Shown: positions 8,956 to 18,274, counted from the first letter of the stretch. The stretch is 64,000 bases of DNA from Zooshikella sp050749885 (GCF_050749885.1 NZ_JBOIUB010000004.1:372001-436000), one strand, 5' to 3'. The notes: generated from the sequence alone by a model not told the origin. Made by a program: numbers and translations.

Positions 8956-9405
8956 ATGAAAAAAATGCAACAAGGTTTTACGTTAATTGAATTGATGATC
9001 GTTGTTGCGATCATTGGTATTTTGGCGGCGGTAGCTATACCTGCCTATCAGGATTATACGGTTAGAGCAAAAATGTCTGAAGCTGTGTTGGCTTTGACAC
9101 CAGCAAAAATGTCAGTTTCTGAATTCTATTTGTCTCAAGGATCTATGCCTCGTACTGCAGCAGCTGCTGGATTTACAACTACTATAGATAGTGATTATGT
9201 AAGTGATATTGCTATGACTTGGAATAGTGTCTCTAAAGTTACTATTACAGTAGATATTAAAGCTATGGGGGGGGATACAGCAGATGATCAGTCCTTTGTA
9301 CTTGAAGGTACTGGAAGTAGTGCAAAAGTGCAATGGGATTGTAAGTCACTTAGTTCGGGTGGTGTAGATCCAAAATATTTGCCAGCTTCATGCCGTGACT
9401 CGTAG
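8956..9405 (+). CDS. pilA: Type IVa major pilin PilA
   Basis: This is the structural subunit of the type IV pilus. The short leader MKKMQQG is cut before Phe by PilD (G7/F8), followed by the hallmark hydrophobic helix FTLIELMIVVAIIGILAAVAIPAYQDY with Glu at mature position 5. The C-terminal disulfide loop is bounded by two cysteines (WDCK ... ASCRDS). At 149 residues it is of normal length. A GGAGGAG ribosome site lies shortly before the ATG. A run of eight G (9267-9274) encodes a Met-Gly-Gly-Asp turn and is a possible slippage site. The next gene is a GT-C-type membrane protein, which suggests pilin glycosylation. Confidence 0.97.
   Translation: MKKMQQGFTLIELMIVVAIIGILAAVAIPAYQDYTVRAKMSEAVLALTPAKMSVSEFYLSQGSMPRTAAAAGFTTTIDSDYVSDIAMTWNSVSKVTITVDIKAMGGDTADDQSFVLEGTGSSAKVQWDCKSLSSGGVDPKYLPASCRDS
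9267..9274 (+). repeat. G8 homopolymer in pilA
   Basis: Eight consecutive G span the third base of ATG, two GGG codons and the first base of GAT. A one-base slip would shift the frame about two-thirds of the way through pilA and remove the disulfide loop. Confidence 0.95.
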
Positions 9406-9415
9406 ATCATTAAAA

Positions 9416-9445
9416 TTTTCTAACGGCCAAAAGGCCGTTAGAAAA
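9416..9445 (+). terminator. Hairpin downstream of pilA
   Basis: A perfect 13-bp stem (ttttctaacggcc / ggccgttagaaaa) with an AAAA loop begins 11 bases after the pilA stop. No T-run follows on the plus strand, so it may stabilise the abundant pilA mRNA or terminate only partly before the next gene. Confidence 0.65.
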
Positions 9446-9453
9446 TAAGCAAA

Positions 9454-11253
9454 ATGAGTATAATTCAGAGTTATAATTTAAAAACTGTAGGAGCAGTTAT
9501 AGTTGCCTTTACTATAATAGTGCTTTCTTATTCTCCTTCCTTTAAAGGTGGTTATTTATTTGATGATTATGCAAATATCACAAAAAATCCATTCTTCAAT
9601 CACAATAGTATTATAACCATTGAGTCTATTCGCAAAGCTGCATTCAGTAATTTTTATATGGATTTTAACCGTCCTTTAGCAATGGCGTCACTATATTTAG
9701 ATTACAAGCTTTCAGGTGGAGACTCAACAGTCCAAAGAGTGATAAATTTACTCATCCATCTGATAAACATGGTATTGGTTTATTTGGTTTTAAAGAAAAT
9801 TTCAACTGTTTATTTGTTAAACTTGAATAGTTGTGAGCTAGTAATAATGTCTTTGATATGGGGGATACTGCCCATTAATGTTTCTGCTGTAGCCTATATT
9901 GTGCAAAGAATGACATTGTTAAGTTTCTTTTTCTCTATTTTGTCAATACTAATATATTTTAATTATAATGAACGTCGAGGTGTTTGGCGTATATTTTTAA
10001 TGTTTTTCTGTGTTTTTTTAGGTTTTTTGTGTAAAGAAAATTCGCTGGTCGCTCTTGCCGTTATTTTTTTTTATGACTGGGTTTTTAAAGGTGATCTTTA
10101 TAAAGCTATGCTCGTATTGTTTTTAGTAGTGTCAATTTTATTCATTATAAATTACGAGTATTTTTTTTCAGGTTATGATGCAAGAGTATACACCCCATAT
10201 GAAAGAATTATAACTCAGTCAAGAATAATTTTTTTATACTTAAAAAGTATAATTATTCCTGACTATAATGAGCTCTCACTATATCATGATGATGTAGTAC
10301 CTTCCGAAAGTATTTTTAGACCATTGACAACACTAGTTTCGTTATTAGTTTTATTGGTGGTATTTTTATTCTGTCTAATTAAAAATAAAACGTTAGTTAG
10401 CTTTGGTGTGGCTTGGTTTTTGTTAGGTCACTCGATAGAGTCAACTATTTTGCCACTAGAATTAGCTTTTGAACACAGAAATTATTTCCCTTCAGTTGGC
10501 ATAGTTATCTCATTTATGGCTTTATATAAAAAAGCAAGTTTAAGTGGTAGGCTAATTGTAATTTCTTCATATATTGTATTTTTATCAATGTCAACTTATT
10601 CATACAGCAAATATTGGGGGGGGGAGATTGAAGCTATTTTAAAAAAAGCTTACAGAAAAGATAATTCCTTAAGGCAAAATATGTATGCGGCACATATTTA
10701 TGTGGCGGAATATGATCAAGCTGAAGGAGTGGTTAAAGAAAAATACGCAGACTTAGTAAGATATTTTTTTAATAGAGCAAAAAAATCGTATAATTCAGGG
10801 TTGTCACCTTATTTTGATCAGATTATTTTTGAGTCTAGATCGAAAAAATATTTTTTTGATGAAAGTTTTGAAAAAATAATGGGTATCGCAACATTAAATA
10901 AAATAGATCAGTCATCAATTAATTCGTTCTATAATTTGACTGAATGTATTGTTAAGGTTGAATGTGTTATAGAAGATGGTAAATATAAACAAATATTTGA
11001 TGCTTTATATAGCAATCAAAGTTTGAATAATACAAAAAAAAGTGAGCTTCTATTGAGGTTGTCGAAAAAATATTATTCAGAAAATAAAATAGATATGGCA
11101 ATAGCTGTTTCTTTAAAAGCAAGTGAGTTGGATGTGCAAAATATAAATGCATATCTTCACTTGCATAAATATTTGTATGAGTATGGTGATATCGATAAAG
11201 CACAGTATTATAAAATGAAGGTAAAGGCGTATGATAGATATAATCTTTTTTGA
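9454..11253 (+). CDS. GT-C-type polytopic membrane glycosyltransferase with C-terminal repeat region
   Basis: This 599-residue protein has about 10-12 membrane segments up to residue 385, then a soluble helical tail that resembles TPR repeats. The N-terminal loop GGYLFDDYANI has the double acidic pair used by lipid-sugar-dependent GT-C enzymes. The segment AYIVQRMTLLSFFFS and the later LCKENSLVAL are typical of bacterial TMTC/PMT-like proteins. Its place directly after pilA recalls the pilin glycosyltransferases (TfpO, TfpW) next to Pseudomonas pilA, so pilin glycosylation is the best guess; the donor sugar is unknown. It is very AT-rich. A G9 run (10616-10624) lies just before the soluble tail and could switch it off. 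The ribosome site before ATG 9454 is weak. Confidence 0.75.
   Translation: MSIIQSYNLKTVGAVIVAFTIIVLSYSPSFKGGYLFDDYANITKNPFFNHNSIITIESIRKAAFSNFYMDFNRPLAMASLYLDYKLSGGDSTVQRVINLLIHLINMVLVYLVLKKISTVYLLNLNSCELVIMSLIWGILPINVSAVAYIVQRMTLLSFFFSILSILIYFNYNERRGVWRIFLMFFCVFLGFLCKENSLVALAVIFFYDWVFKGDLYKAMLVLFLVVSILFIINYEYFFSGYDARVYTPYERIITQSRIIFLYLKSIIIPDYNELSLYHDDVVPSESIFRPLTTLVSLLVLLVVFLFCLIKNKTLVSFGVAWFLLGHSIESTILPLELAFEHRNYFPSVGIVISFMALYKKASLSGRLIVISSYIVFLSMSTYSYSKYWGGEIEAILKKAYRKDNSLRQNMYAAHIYVAEYDQAEGVVKEKYADLVRYFFNRAKKSYNSGLSPYFDQIIFESRSKKYFFDESFEKIMGIATLNKIDQSSINSFYNLTECIVKVECVIEDGKYKQIFDALYSNQSLNNTKKSELLLRLSKKYYSENKIDMAIAVSLKASELDVQNINAYLHLHKYLYEYGDIDKAQYYKMKVKAYDRYNLF
10616..10624 (+). repeat. 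G9 homopolymer in the GT-C gene
   Basis: Nine consecutive G encode part of Trp-Gly-Gly-Glu at about residues 388-391 of the GT-C protein, in an otherwise AT-rich gene. Slippage here would truncate the C-terminal 210 residues. Confidence 0.95.
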
Positions 11254-11265
11254 GTAGAGGTGGTA

Positions 11266-12108
11266 ATGAATTTAACTGTTATATTGCCATGTAAAAATGA
11301 AGGGAATTCACTAGCTAAACTTCTGCCAAGAATAAAAAATATAACAAATGAAATTATTGTTATAAATGATGCATCTATAGATAAAACCTCAGAAATATGT
11401 AAAGAGAATCAAGTGAAAGAGGTTGTTCATGCATACACAAAAGGTAATGGAGCTTCGATAAAATCAGGTCTAAGGTTGGTCAAAACTAAGCATGTAATAT
11501 TAATGGATGCTGATGGTCAGCATGACCCAGAAGAGATAAATAAACTAATAAATAAAATAGAACAAGGTTATGACATGGTTGTTGGTGCTAGATCTTCAAA
11601 AGATCATGCAACAATTTTTAGGCGGTTAGCTAATTCTTTGTATAATAAACTCAGTTCATGGATTGTAGGTCATAAAATTAAAGATTTGACATCGGGGTTT
11701 AGGGTTGCAAATACAGAAAAAATGAAAGAATTTATCGACCTGTATCCTAATGGTTTTTCTTACCCAACAACGGCTACAATTGCATTTTTTAGAGCTGGTT
11801 ATTCTGTTGGTTATGAGTATGTTAAAGTTAAACAAAGAAATGGTAAAAGTCATATAAAGATATACCAAGATGGTGTTAAATTCTTGTTAATTATATTCAA
11901 AATATGTACATTATACTCACCGCTAAAAATTTTTTTTCCACTAAGTATTGCTCATATAATGTTAGGTTTAATGTATTATTTGTATACCTTCTGGACCCAA
12001 AATGCATTCACTAATATGGGATTATTGTTAATTGGTAATGGGGTTTTAATATTTCTGGTTGGGTTGGTTTCTGAGCAAATTACTTCAATGATGTATCGGA
12101 AACGATAG
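11266..12108 (+). CDS. Family 2 glycosyltransferase, DPM1/polyprenyl-phosphate type
   Basis: This 280-residue enzyme is of the dolichol-phosphate-mannose-synthase-like GT2 group, which loads a sugar from a nucleotide donor onto a polyprenyl phosphate. The N-terminal GT-A fold shows TVILPCKNEG, the INDASIDKT donor site, MDADGQHDP with the metal-binding DxD-type acids, and the acceptor region DLTSGFRV. Two or three membrane helices lie at the C-terminus (about 205-270). The start ATG 11266 has GAGG five bases upstream; GTG at 11260 overlaps that site. It is 12 bases after the GT-C gene, and the pair would form a lipid-linked sugar pathway: loading, then transfer. Confidence 0.9.
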   Translation: MNLTVILPCKNEGNSLAKLLPRIKNITNEIIVINDASIDKTSEICKENQVKEVVHAYTKGNGASIKSGLRLVKTKHVILMDADGQHDPEEINKLINKIEQGYDMVVGARSSKDHATIFRRLANSLYNKLSSWIVGHKIKDLTSGFRVANTEKMKEFIDLYPNGFSYPTTATIAFFRAGYSVGYEYVKVKQRNGKSHIKIYQDGVKFLLIIFKICTLYSPLKIFFPLSIAHIMLGLMYYLYTFWTQNAFTNMGLLLIGNGVLIFLVGLVSEQITSMMYRKR

Positions 12109-12124
12109 AAAGATAGGAGTAATA

Positions 12125-12868
12125 GTGATAGAAAAGATTAAAGTATTATTAACAAGGTATACACTAGAAGAAATTAGATTTGAGCTTCTTAAGGTGATAG
12201 CAAAAATAGTTTTTCCTAAATATAGGTTTATGTGGCCTCAATTATATTGGTGGGAAAATGAAGAGTTTAACGATTATCTTGATAAATTTGGAGAGAGAAA
12301 AAAGAATAATACAGATAGACGATGGATGTTGAGTGAATTGTTACGATTAACTGTAAGTATTCCAGGTAATACTGTAGAGTGTGGAGCCTATAAAGGAGCT
12401 TCTTCATATTTAGTATGTAAATTTAATAAGAGTAGATGTATTGATAAGACTCATTATATATTTGACTCATTTGAAGGCTTATCAGAGCCTGGTATTGAAG
12501 ATGGAGTTTATTGGCAAGAAGGTGATCTTTGCTCTGAAGAGAATAAACTCATGACTTCTCTGAATGAATTTGAAAACTATAAAATATTTAAGTCATGGAT
12601 TCCTGATAAATTTTATTCTTTAGAGAAAGAGACTTTTTCATTTGTACACATAGATGTTGATCTATATCAGCCAACATATGATAGTATTGATTTTTTCTAT
12701 AGTAGGCTTAATAAAGGGGGGGTCTTAGTATGTGATGATTATGGGATATCTAAATGTCCTGGCGCCACAAAAGCTATAGATGATTATTTGGCCGACAAAA
12801 TAGAAAAAATGATTTCTTTAAATTGTGGTGGTGGTTTCTTTATTAAGGGAATAAAAGTTTCTGATTAA
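12125..12868 (+). CDS. TylF/MycF-family O-methyltransferase
   Basis: This 247-residue protein has the TylF-type SAM-dependent sugar methyltransferase fold: VECGAYKGASSYLV (SAM site), IFDSFEGLSEP, then FVHIDVDLYQPTYDSIDFFYSRLNKGG and the metal-site acids in CDDYG. Relatives methylate hydroxyls of sugars in antibiotics and in surface glycans; here a glycan sugar is the likely substrate. It starts at GTG 12125, five bases after AGGAG. A G7 run (12716-12722) lies in the GGV strand. It is part of the AT-rich plus-strand arm of the island. Confidence 0.85.
   Translation: MIEKIKVLLTRYTLEEIRFELLKVIAKIVFPKYRFMWPQLYWWENEEFNDYLDKFGERKKNNTDRRWMLSELLRLTVSIPGNTVECGAYKGASSYLVCKFNKSRCIDKTHYIFDSFEGLSEPGIEDGVYWQEGDLCSEENKLMTSLNEFENYKIFKSWIPDKFYSLEKETFSFVHIDVDLYQPTYDSIDFFYSRLNKGGVLVCDDYGISKCPGATKAIDDYLADKIEKMISLNCGGGFFIKGIKVSD
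12716..12722 (+). repeat. G7 homopolymer in the TylF-like gene
   Basis: Seven consecutive G encode Gly-Gly and the first base of Val near residue 198 of the methyltransferase. It is the third long G-run in consecutive genes of this arm. Confidence 0.9.
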
Positions 12869-12898
12869 ATTTTTTTGTTATGGATTGGTCAGCTTAGA

Positions 12899-13534
12899 AT
12901 GAATAATTTTTTTTTTGAAAATGCCAGTAGAATAGTTTATAAAGGTGATATTGTTTCTTTTTCAGTTTATAAAAAGGTAAGGAAATATATTGGCGCGAAA
13001 ACTCTTGATGTTGGTGCTGGAAGTGGAGCTTTTTTACGTATTTTAAATGAAAAAGGTAAGGATGCTATTGGTTTGGATTTGGTTGAAAATCCTGAGTGCA
13101 ATATAATTAAAGGTGATGCCACATGCTTTAAATTTGATCATAAATTTGATACTGTTCTTTCCCTTGACATAGTTGAACACCTTAGTAAAGATGATTTTGG
13201 TAAAATGGTTTGTTGTGTAAGTGAGTGTTTAAAACAGGGAGGTTTTTGGATTATAAATATACCTTATAATGAGCGCCTTATGGATAGTATTTGTATTTGT
13301 CCTAGCTGTGGATCAAGATTTCATAGGTTTGGGCATCAAGTATCCTATAATGATAAAGAAATATTATCTATAATACAACGATATGAAAGTTTTAAAGTAG
13401 TTAAAAAGATAAAAACAAATTTTCATTTATTAGAAGAGTTAGGGTTGCTAGCTTCCATTTTTTATATTTCTGGGGCTTACAGAATAAAAAGAAAATATTT
13501 TGAAAAAGACCTATTGTTGGTTCTGCAAAAGTAA
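12899..13534 (+). CDS. Class I SAM-dependent methyltransferase
   Basis: This is a methyltransferase of about 211 residues with motif I TLDVGAGSGAFL, the acidic residue after beta-2 (IGLDLVE), and post-motif VLSLDIVEHL. A CPSCGSRFHRFGH stretch with two cysteines and a histidine follows and looks like a small metal site, as seen in some UbiG-like glycan methyltransferases. The start is uncertain: ATG 12899 has only a weak ribosome site, and a TTG at 12875 is in the same frame. The substrate is not predictable from sequence; the position in the island suggests glycan modification. Confidence 0.8.
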   Translation: MNNFFFENASRIVYKGDIVSFSVYKKVRKYIGAKTLDVGAGSGAFLRILNEKGKDAIGLDLVENPECNIIKGDATCFKFDHKFDTVLSLDIVEHLSKDDFGKMVCCVSECLKQGGFWIINIPYNERLMDSICICPSCGSRFHRFGHQVSYNDKEILSIIQRYESFKVVKKIKTNFHLLEELGLLASIFYISGAYRIKRKYFEKDLLLVLQK

Positions 13535-13583
13535 AAAAAATGTGTTTGGTAAGGGGGAAGGACTAATAGGAGTGTAGCTCTAA

Positions 13584-14600
13584 ATGTTTTTTAAAAAAGT
13601 AAAAAAGATTGCTGTTATAATTCTAGTAAATTTTTTTGGGATTGTTTTGGTTTTATATTGTTTTGAGTTATTGCTGAGTCCTTATTCAGACTTGCCAAAA
13701 AATGGATTTTATGAAGATGGTTATTATACATGGGGTCATAAAGTGAAAATAAATAAATTTGGATTTAGAGATGATAACTTTAATATACCTAAATCTAAAG
13801 GAACTATTAGAGTGATGGTTTTAGGTGATTCTTTAACGTGGGGGGCAGGGCTTTCAGAAAATGAAAGATACACAGAAGTAGCACAAAGAATTATAAATAT
13901 AAAAAATAATAATAATAAAAAATATGAAATACTAAACTTTGGACTATCGAGTGCTTCAACTTTTCATGAAAGAAACATTCTAAACAAGTTTCATAAAGTT
14001 GTTGATCCTAATTTGATAGTAGTCGGTTTTTGTTTGAATGATACTCAACCTAGAAGCCAGAATTTTAGTCAAGAAAGGCATGAGCTATACAAAAAATGGG
14101 GGTATTTAGTACATTCATTTTCTAATAAGCTAAGAAAATATGGTTTAAGGTATATCGGTGAGATATTTAAAAAATTATTTTACAAATCTGCAGAGAAGTT
14201 CGGGATAATTCCAAATTGGCAAGATGCTCTTGATAGAACATATAATATAACATCTCAAGAGTGGACTCTTTTTGAAAAATCACTTATTGATATAAAAAAT
14301 ATTTCAGACTCATTAAGCTTGCCTCCTCCAGTCTTTGCTATCCTAAATCAAGGTACATACACGGACAAGCCAACAAACTATGCATCACCAAACAATGATC
14401 TTCAATTGTTCTTAAAATGGTACCGTCAAGCGGAGGAATTAGCAAAAAAAATGGGTTTTATAGTGTATAATCATGAAGAGGAAATTATAAATAATTTAAA
14501 TAATAAAAATTTAGCTGTTAATATTCTTGATGGACATCCATCTGCTGAGTTAAATAAAATTTATGGCGAAAAGCTGGCAAAATTTTTATTGAATTACTAG
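13584..14600 (+). CDS. Membrane-anchored SGNH/GDSL-family hydrolase
   Basis: This 338-residue protein has an N-terminal signal anchor (residues 6-30) followed by an SGNH hydrolase domain. Block I VLGDSLTWG carries the catalytic Ser, FGLSSAS the Gly block, GFCLNDTQP the oxyanion Asn, and DGHPSAELN the Asp-x-x-His pair. Such proteins often act on acyl groups of surface polysaccharides, sometimes as AlgX/AlgJ-like O-acetyltransferases. A periplasmic role in glycan acetylation or deacetylation is therefore likely. It ends the plus-strand arm and overlaps the convergent methyltransferase by four bases. Confidence 0.85.
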   Translation: MFFKKVKKIAVIILVNFFGIVLVLYCFELLLSPYSDLPKNGFYEDGYYTWGHKVKINKFGFRDDNFNIPKSKGTIRVMVLGDSLTWGAGLSENERYTEVAQRIINIKNNNNKKYEILNFGLSSASTFHERNILNKFHKVVDPNLIVVGFCLNDTQPRSQNFSQERHELYKKWGYLVHSFSNKLRKYGLRYIGEIFKKLFYKSAEKFGIIPNWQDALDRTYNITSQEWTLFEKSLIDIKNISDSLSLPPPVFAILNQGTYTDKPTNYASPNNDLQLFLKWYRQAEELAKKMGFIVYNHEEEIINNLNNKNLAVNILDGHPSAELNKIYGEKLAKFLLNY

Positions 14601-15391
14601 TTCCTCATAATTTTTTTTAATATATACTCATTGCATCCAGATCCATTAGTGAGATACTGGTTAGTTATCTCAAACATATTTTTTTTACTAAAAAGTAATA
14701 CTTCTTTTGGGGTTGCTACTTCAAAGGGGAAACCACCAACCCAATCAATAAAATCATAGTAAAAATTCATTCCTCTTGGATTGTTTGAATCCTTAATATA
14801 GTAAAAAGGACTAAAGTGTTTCAAAGATCCTTTTGCTATTAGTAAAATAGCTTGAATTGGAAGCAATGTGAAAATTATTGTGTATTTTGAAAAAGTGTTG
14901 CTATTGTAAGCGATTTTTATTTTTTTCCATATGTTGGAGATAAATCCTTGGTCGTTATAGATAGCTATATATAGCAGACTATCATTTTTAGCTAATGAAA
15001 ATAGCTTCTCAAAACACTCCCACATTTTACCCGTATGATGTAATACACCCCAACAGTATATGATATCGTGTGGAGTAATAAGTTTGACGACTTCACTATT
15101 AGTAAAGTCTGCTTGCTTTATAACCCAATTTTGGTTTTTATTAGAGTATTTTTCCTTTAAAATTTTTGTGCACTCAATACACTTTTTATTGATGTCTATT
15201 GAAGTGACTGTTGCTCCTAGATTATAGGCTGCTAAGCTAAAAATGCCACTACCACACCCAATATCTAAAAATGTCAGGCCACTCATATTGCCTAGATTTA
15301 ATTTTTGTTTTAGTGAATTTTCTGCGTTTTTAATTCTGACTGGATTAGTATTTTTTGAAAAGTTTTGCCAGTTTTCTCCAAAGTCAAACAT
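14597..15391 (-). CDS. Class I SAM-dependent methyltransferase
   Basis: This 264-residue methyltransferase starts MFDFGENWQNFSKN and has SAM motif LTFLDIGCGSGIFSLAA, the acidic SIDIN after strand 2, and the WGVLHHTG post-motif typical of UbiG/UbiE-like enzymes. ATG 15391 has GGAG seven to eight bases upstream and overlaps the end of the preceding GT4 gene by eight bases, so it is translation-coupled to it. It is the last gene of the galE-GT4-asnB-GT4 unit. The substrate is unknown. Confidence 0.85.
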   Translation of the reverse strand: MFDFGENWQNFSKNTNPVRIKNAENSLKQKLNLGNMSGLTFLDIGCGSGIFSLAAYNLGATVTSIDINKKCIECTKILKEKYSNKNQNWVIKQADFTNSEVVKLITPHDIIYCWGVLHHTGKMWECFEKLFSLAKNDSLLYIAIYNDQGFISNIWKKIKIAYNSNTFSKYTIIFTLLPIQAILLIAKGSLKHFSPFYYIKDSNNPRGMNFYYDFIDWVGGFPFEVATPKEVLLFSKKNMFEITNQYLTNGSGCNEYILKKIMRN

Positions 15392-16451
15392 TTTGATTCT
15401 CCGTGAGGATTGAGGAGATAGTGTATTCCCAGTCAAAGTTAAGGAAGGAAGATTTTTTAGTTTGTTGTGAAATATTTAACCTGTTATTTGTTAGTTGTAA
15501 AATAACTTTTTTCCAAAAAAAACTTTGATTTGGTATGAGTTGTTCTTTAGGGAGGATTTCCCTGTGTTCTTCAATATCTGAAGCGATGACTAATGTATTA
15601 TTTGATATTGCTTCAAGTACGGAATTAGGACACCCTTCATGGAGTGATGGATGAAGAAGGATGTCGTTATTCAGCCAAATATTATTAGAGTTTACCCAGC
15701 CATGAAAAATTATTTTCGTATTTTTGATGGATAATTTAACAAGACTTTCTAAGGGACCTTTTCCATAGATGTTGAGAATACAGTTTTCTTTTTGTAAAGT
15801 GTTAAATATATCGATAAGCATTAATGGTTGCTTTCTAGGTTCTAATATGCCAACAAAACAAAACCTTATAGTGTTACTGAGTACTTTGCTTTGATAACAA
15901 GGTGCTTTGATTTCATTATAAAGTACTTGTGAGTATAAAGGCTTTAAAATTTTGTGTCTGTTGATTATATTTTTTTCAAGTGTTTTAGATACAGGGTATA
16001 TGAATGAATTGTGAATAGATAGACCTTCTAATAACTTTTCAAAATAAATTAATAGTTTAGATTTGTTAAGTATTCTATTATTTGTTATTGAGTCGGCCCT
16101 TATAAATAAATGACTTTCTTTTTTGAATAGATTGGTGGCTGGTTTAAATAGTAATGTATAGTAATAATGGAATGATAAAAATTTATTAATTGAGTACTTG
16201 TTAGTTATAATTATTGAATATGCGACAGTATTAATAGTGAAATAGACCCAAAATAAAAAACCACTAGTGTTGAACTTATATGGTATCTTATGGAAAAATA
16301 AGTTGCAGTGTGATATTGGAAAGGGTTCAGTTGAAATATAATGCACAGTATGCCCTCTATCAAGAAGGGCGTTGATTGCTCTAAAATACCTTTTGCAAAG
16401 TCCTCCAGGCTTTGGCTTATAGTAGCTAGTTAAAAATGAAAATTTTTCCAT
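15384..16451 (-). CDS. Family 4 glycosyltransferase
   Basis: This 355-residue GT-B enzyme has the N-terminal acceptor fold (GGLCKRYFRAINALLDRGH) and the C-terminal donor fold with CFVGILEPRKQP, YGKGPLE and the GT4 E-x7-E signature in HPSLHEGCPNSVLEAI. It probably adds a hexose-type sugar to a lipid-linked glycan on the cytoplasmic face. It overlaps asnB upstream by 22 bases and the methyltransferase downstream by eight, so the four genes are a tight operon. The gene is very AT-rich. Confidence 0.9.
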   Translation of the reverse strand: MEKFSFLTSYYKPKPGGLCKRYFRAINALLDRGHTVHYISTEPFPISHCNLFFHKIPYKFNTSGFLFWVYFTINTVAYSIIITNKYSINKFLSFHYYYTLLFKPATNLFKKESHLFIRADSITNNRILNKSKLLIYFEKLLEGLSIHNSFIYPVSKTLEKNIINRHKILKPLYSQVLYNEIKAPCYQSKVLSNTIRFCFVGILEPRKQPLMLIDIFNTLQKENCILNIYGKGPLESLVKLSIKNTKIIFHGWVNSNNIWLNNDILLHPSLHEGCPNSVLEAISNNTLVIASDIEEHREILPKEQLIPNQSFFWKKVILQLTNNRLNISQQTKKSSFLNFDWEYTISSILTENQNV

Positions 16452-18274
16452 AATAAGTAAGTGTAGATTGCCCAGAGTCTTATGCCATAGTCTACTTGAC
16501 CTAATTTATGCCTATTTATCATTTGGTCAGCAAATTGACTATTAATAACACTATTTGTTTGTAACATTTTACTTAATTCAGATCCTAGGCTTGATTTAAA
16601 CCAATAGCTAACTGGAGAGCCAAAACCTTGCTTTCTTCTAGTAAAGATAGCTTGTGGTAAATCATGTTTGAAATTTGATTTGAGGATTTTTTTTCCTGAG
16701 AGTAAGGATCTATGTGATTTTATATGTGTTCTGAATGCAAAATCAATAATCGTGTGATCTAAAAATGGACATCTTGCTTCAATTGAATTAGCCATTGTTG
16801 CTCGGTCGACCTTAAGAAGAATATCTTGTGGTAGGTAGACTAGAGAGTCCATAAACATCATGGTATGTATATCATCATAACCGCATGAGAAGTTGAAAAA
16901 GTATTTATCTTTACTATCTAAATTTTTTGTACCTAGTAAGTGTTTGATTTCTAGGTTTGTGAAAAGTCTTGAGCCAATATACGGTGTTTCATCATTTTGG
17001 CGATTTAGTGTTTCAATAAATAGCTTGGTTTTTTTTATAATACTTCTACTATGGTGTGCTAATGGTGATGGTAATAACGCTATTACTTTTTCTGTGTTTC
17101 TTTTAAGGTAAGGAGGTAAACAGCTATACCATTGTAATATAACTCTTGCCTGGTATCGTTGGTAACCTGAAAAAAGTTCATCAGCACCATCACCACTAAG
17201 AATCACCTTCACCTGAGAGGCTGCAAGTTTCGATACTTCAGCTGTTGGTATTATTGATGCGTCAAAGAAGGGCTGACCTATATGTTCGTTAATTAGTATC
17301 TTAATACTTTCATGATTTAATGACTTGATTACTTTTAAATGGTGTTCAGTGTTTAAGTAATTACTTACTAGCGTAGAATACTTTCTTTCGTCGAACGACT
17401 TTTCTTTAAAACCAATTGAAAAAGTCTTTAAATCTTTCTTGAGATAGTTTGTGATGATTGAGCAAATAATAGATGAGTCTAATCCACCAGATAGAAAAGC
17501 TCCAATAGGTACATCAGAGATCATTCTTTTTCTTACAGACTCAGTTAAAAGAGATTTAAGCTTACTAGTATTATCATAGGTTTGTTTTTTTTCTATAGTT
17601 GAGTAGTTAATACTCCAATACTGATTTTTTACTATTTCCTTTTGGGGATACCATATAGCATAATGACCTGGTAGTATCTCGAAGATATTTTTATAGGTAG
17701 TGTATCCAGGAAGGTAGTAACCATATTTGAAGTAGTCAATTGTACACTCCATATCTTCTTGAGGAGTGAAGTCTATTAATTTTAGAAGTGCTGGTAGCTC
17801 TGATGTGGCGAAAATTTTATTTTGCTCAGCAAAATAGTAGAGTGGTTTCTTTCCGATTCTATCACGAGATAAAAGAACTTTTTTTTCTAATGAGTCCCAT
17901 AATATGAAAGCCCACATACCCTCAAGTTGGTTAATGAACTTTTCTCCATGAGTTACTAGCCCAGCAAGTAAAACTTCGGTATCTCCTTGCGTTTTAAATA
18001 TCCAGTCACTTTCAAGGTACTTTCTTAGGGCTTTATAATTATATATTTCTCCATTATAAGTTAGGAAAAACCTGTTATGGGGATCGACCATAGGCTGGTG
18101 GCTATCACTTAAGTCAATAATTGAAAGTCTTGTATGTCCTAGGAAAGCATCAGCATGAATAATATTCTGTTCATCAGGGCCTCGGTGATGCAGTTGGCGT
18201 AGAGAGGACTGAACGCGATATTTTAGGTCATAATTGCTTTCGTTAGGGTTATAGGCAAAAATTATACCGCACAT
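16430..18274 (-). CDS. asnB: Glutamine-hydrolysing asparagine synthase family amidotransferase
   Basis: The 614-residue protein has a class II glutamine amidotransferase domain with the nucleophile Cys2 (MCGIIFAYN), LRQLHHRGPDEQ and YNGEIYN. It is followed by the synthetase domain with the ATP pyrophosphatase loop LSGGLDSSI. Free-standing AsnB makes asparagine. Copies inside polysaccharide clusters, including exosortase-linked ones and WbpS-like ones, are thought to amidate sugar acids. The position between two GT4 genes with overlaps on both sides favours the second role. Confidence 0.9.
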   Translation of the reverse strand: MCGIIFAYNPNESNYDLKYRVQSSLRQLHHRGPDEQNIIHADAFLGHTRLSIIDLSDSHQPMVDPHNRFFLTYNGEIYNYKALRKYLESDWIFKTQGDTEVLLAGLVTHGEKFINQLEGMWAFILWDSLEKKVLLSRDRIGKKPLYYFAEQNKIFATSELPALLKLIDFTPQEDMECTIDYFKYGYYLPGYTTYKNIFEILPGHYAIWYPQKEIVKNQYWSINYSTIEKKQTYDNTSKLKSLLTESVRKRMISDVPIGAFLSGGLDSSIICSIITNYLKKDLKTFSIGFKEKSFDERKYSTLVSNYLNTEHHLKVIKSLNHESIKILINEHIGQPFFDASIIPTAEVSKLAASQVKVILSGDGADELFSGYQRYQARVILQWYSCLPPYLKRNTEKVIALLPSPLAHHSRSIIKKTKLFIETLNRQNDETPYIGSRLFTNLEIKHLLGTKNLDSKDKYFFNFSCGYDDIHTMMFMDSLVYLPQDILLKVDRATMANSIEARCPFLDHTIIDFAFRTHIKSHRSLLSGKKILKSNFKHDLPQAIFTRRKQGFGSPVSYWFKSSLGSELSKMLQTNSVINSQFADQMINRHKLGQVDYGIRLWAIYTYLLWKNFHF

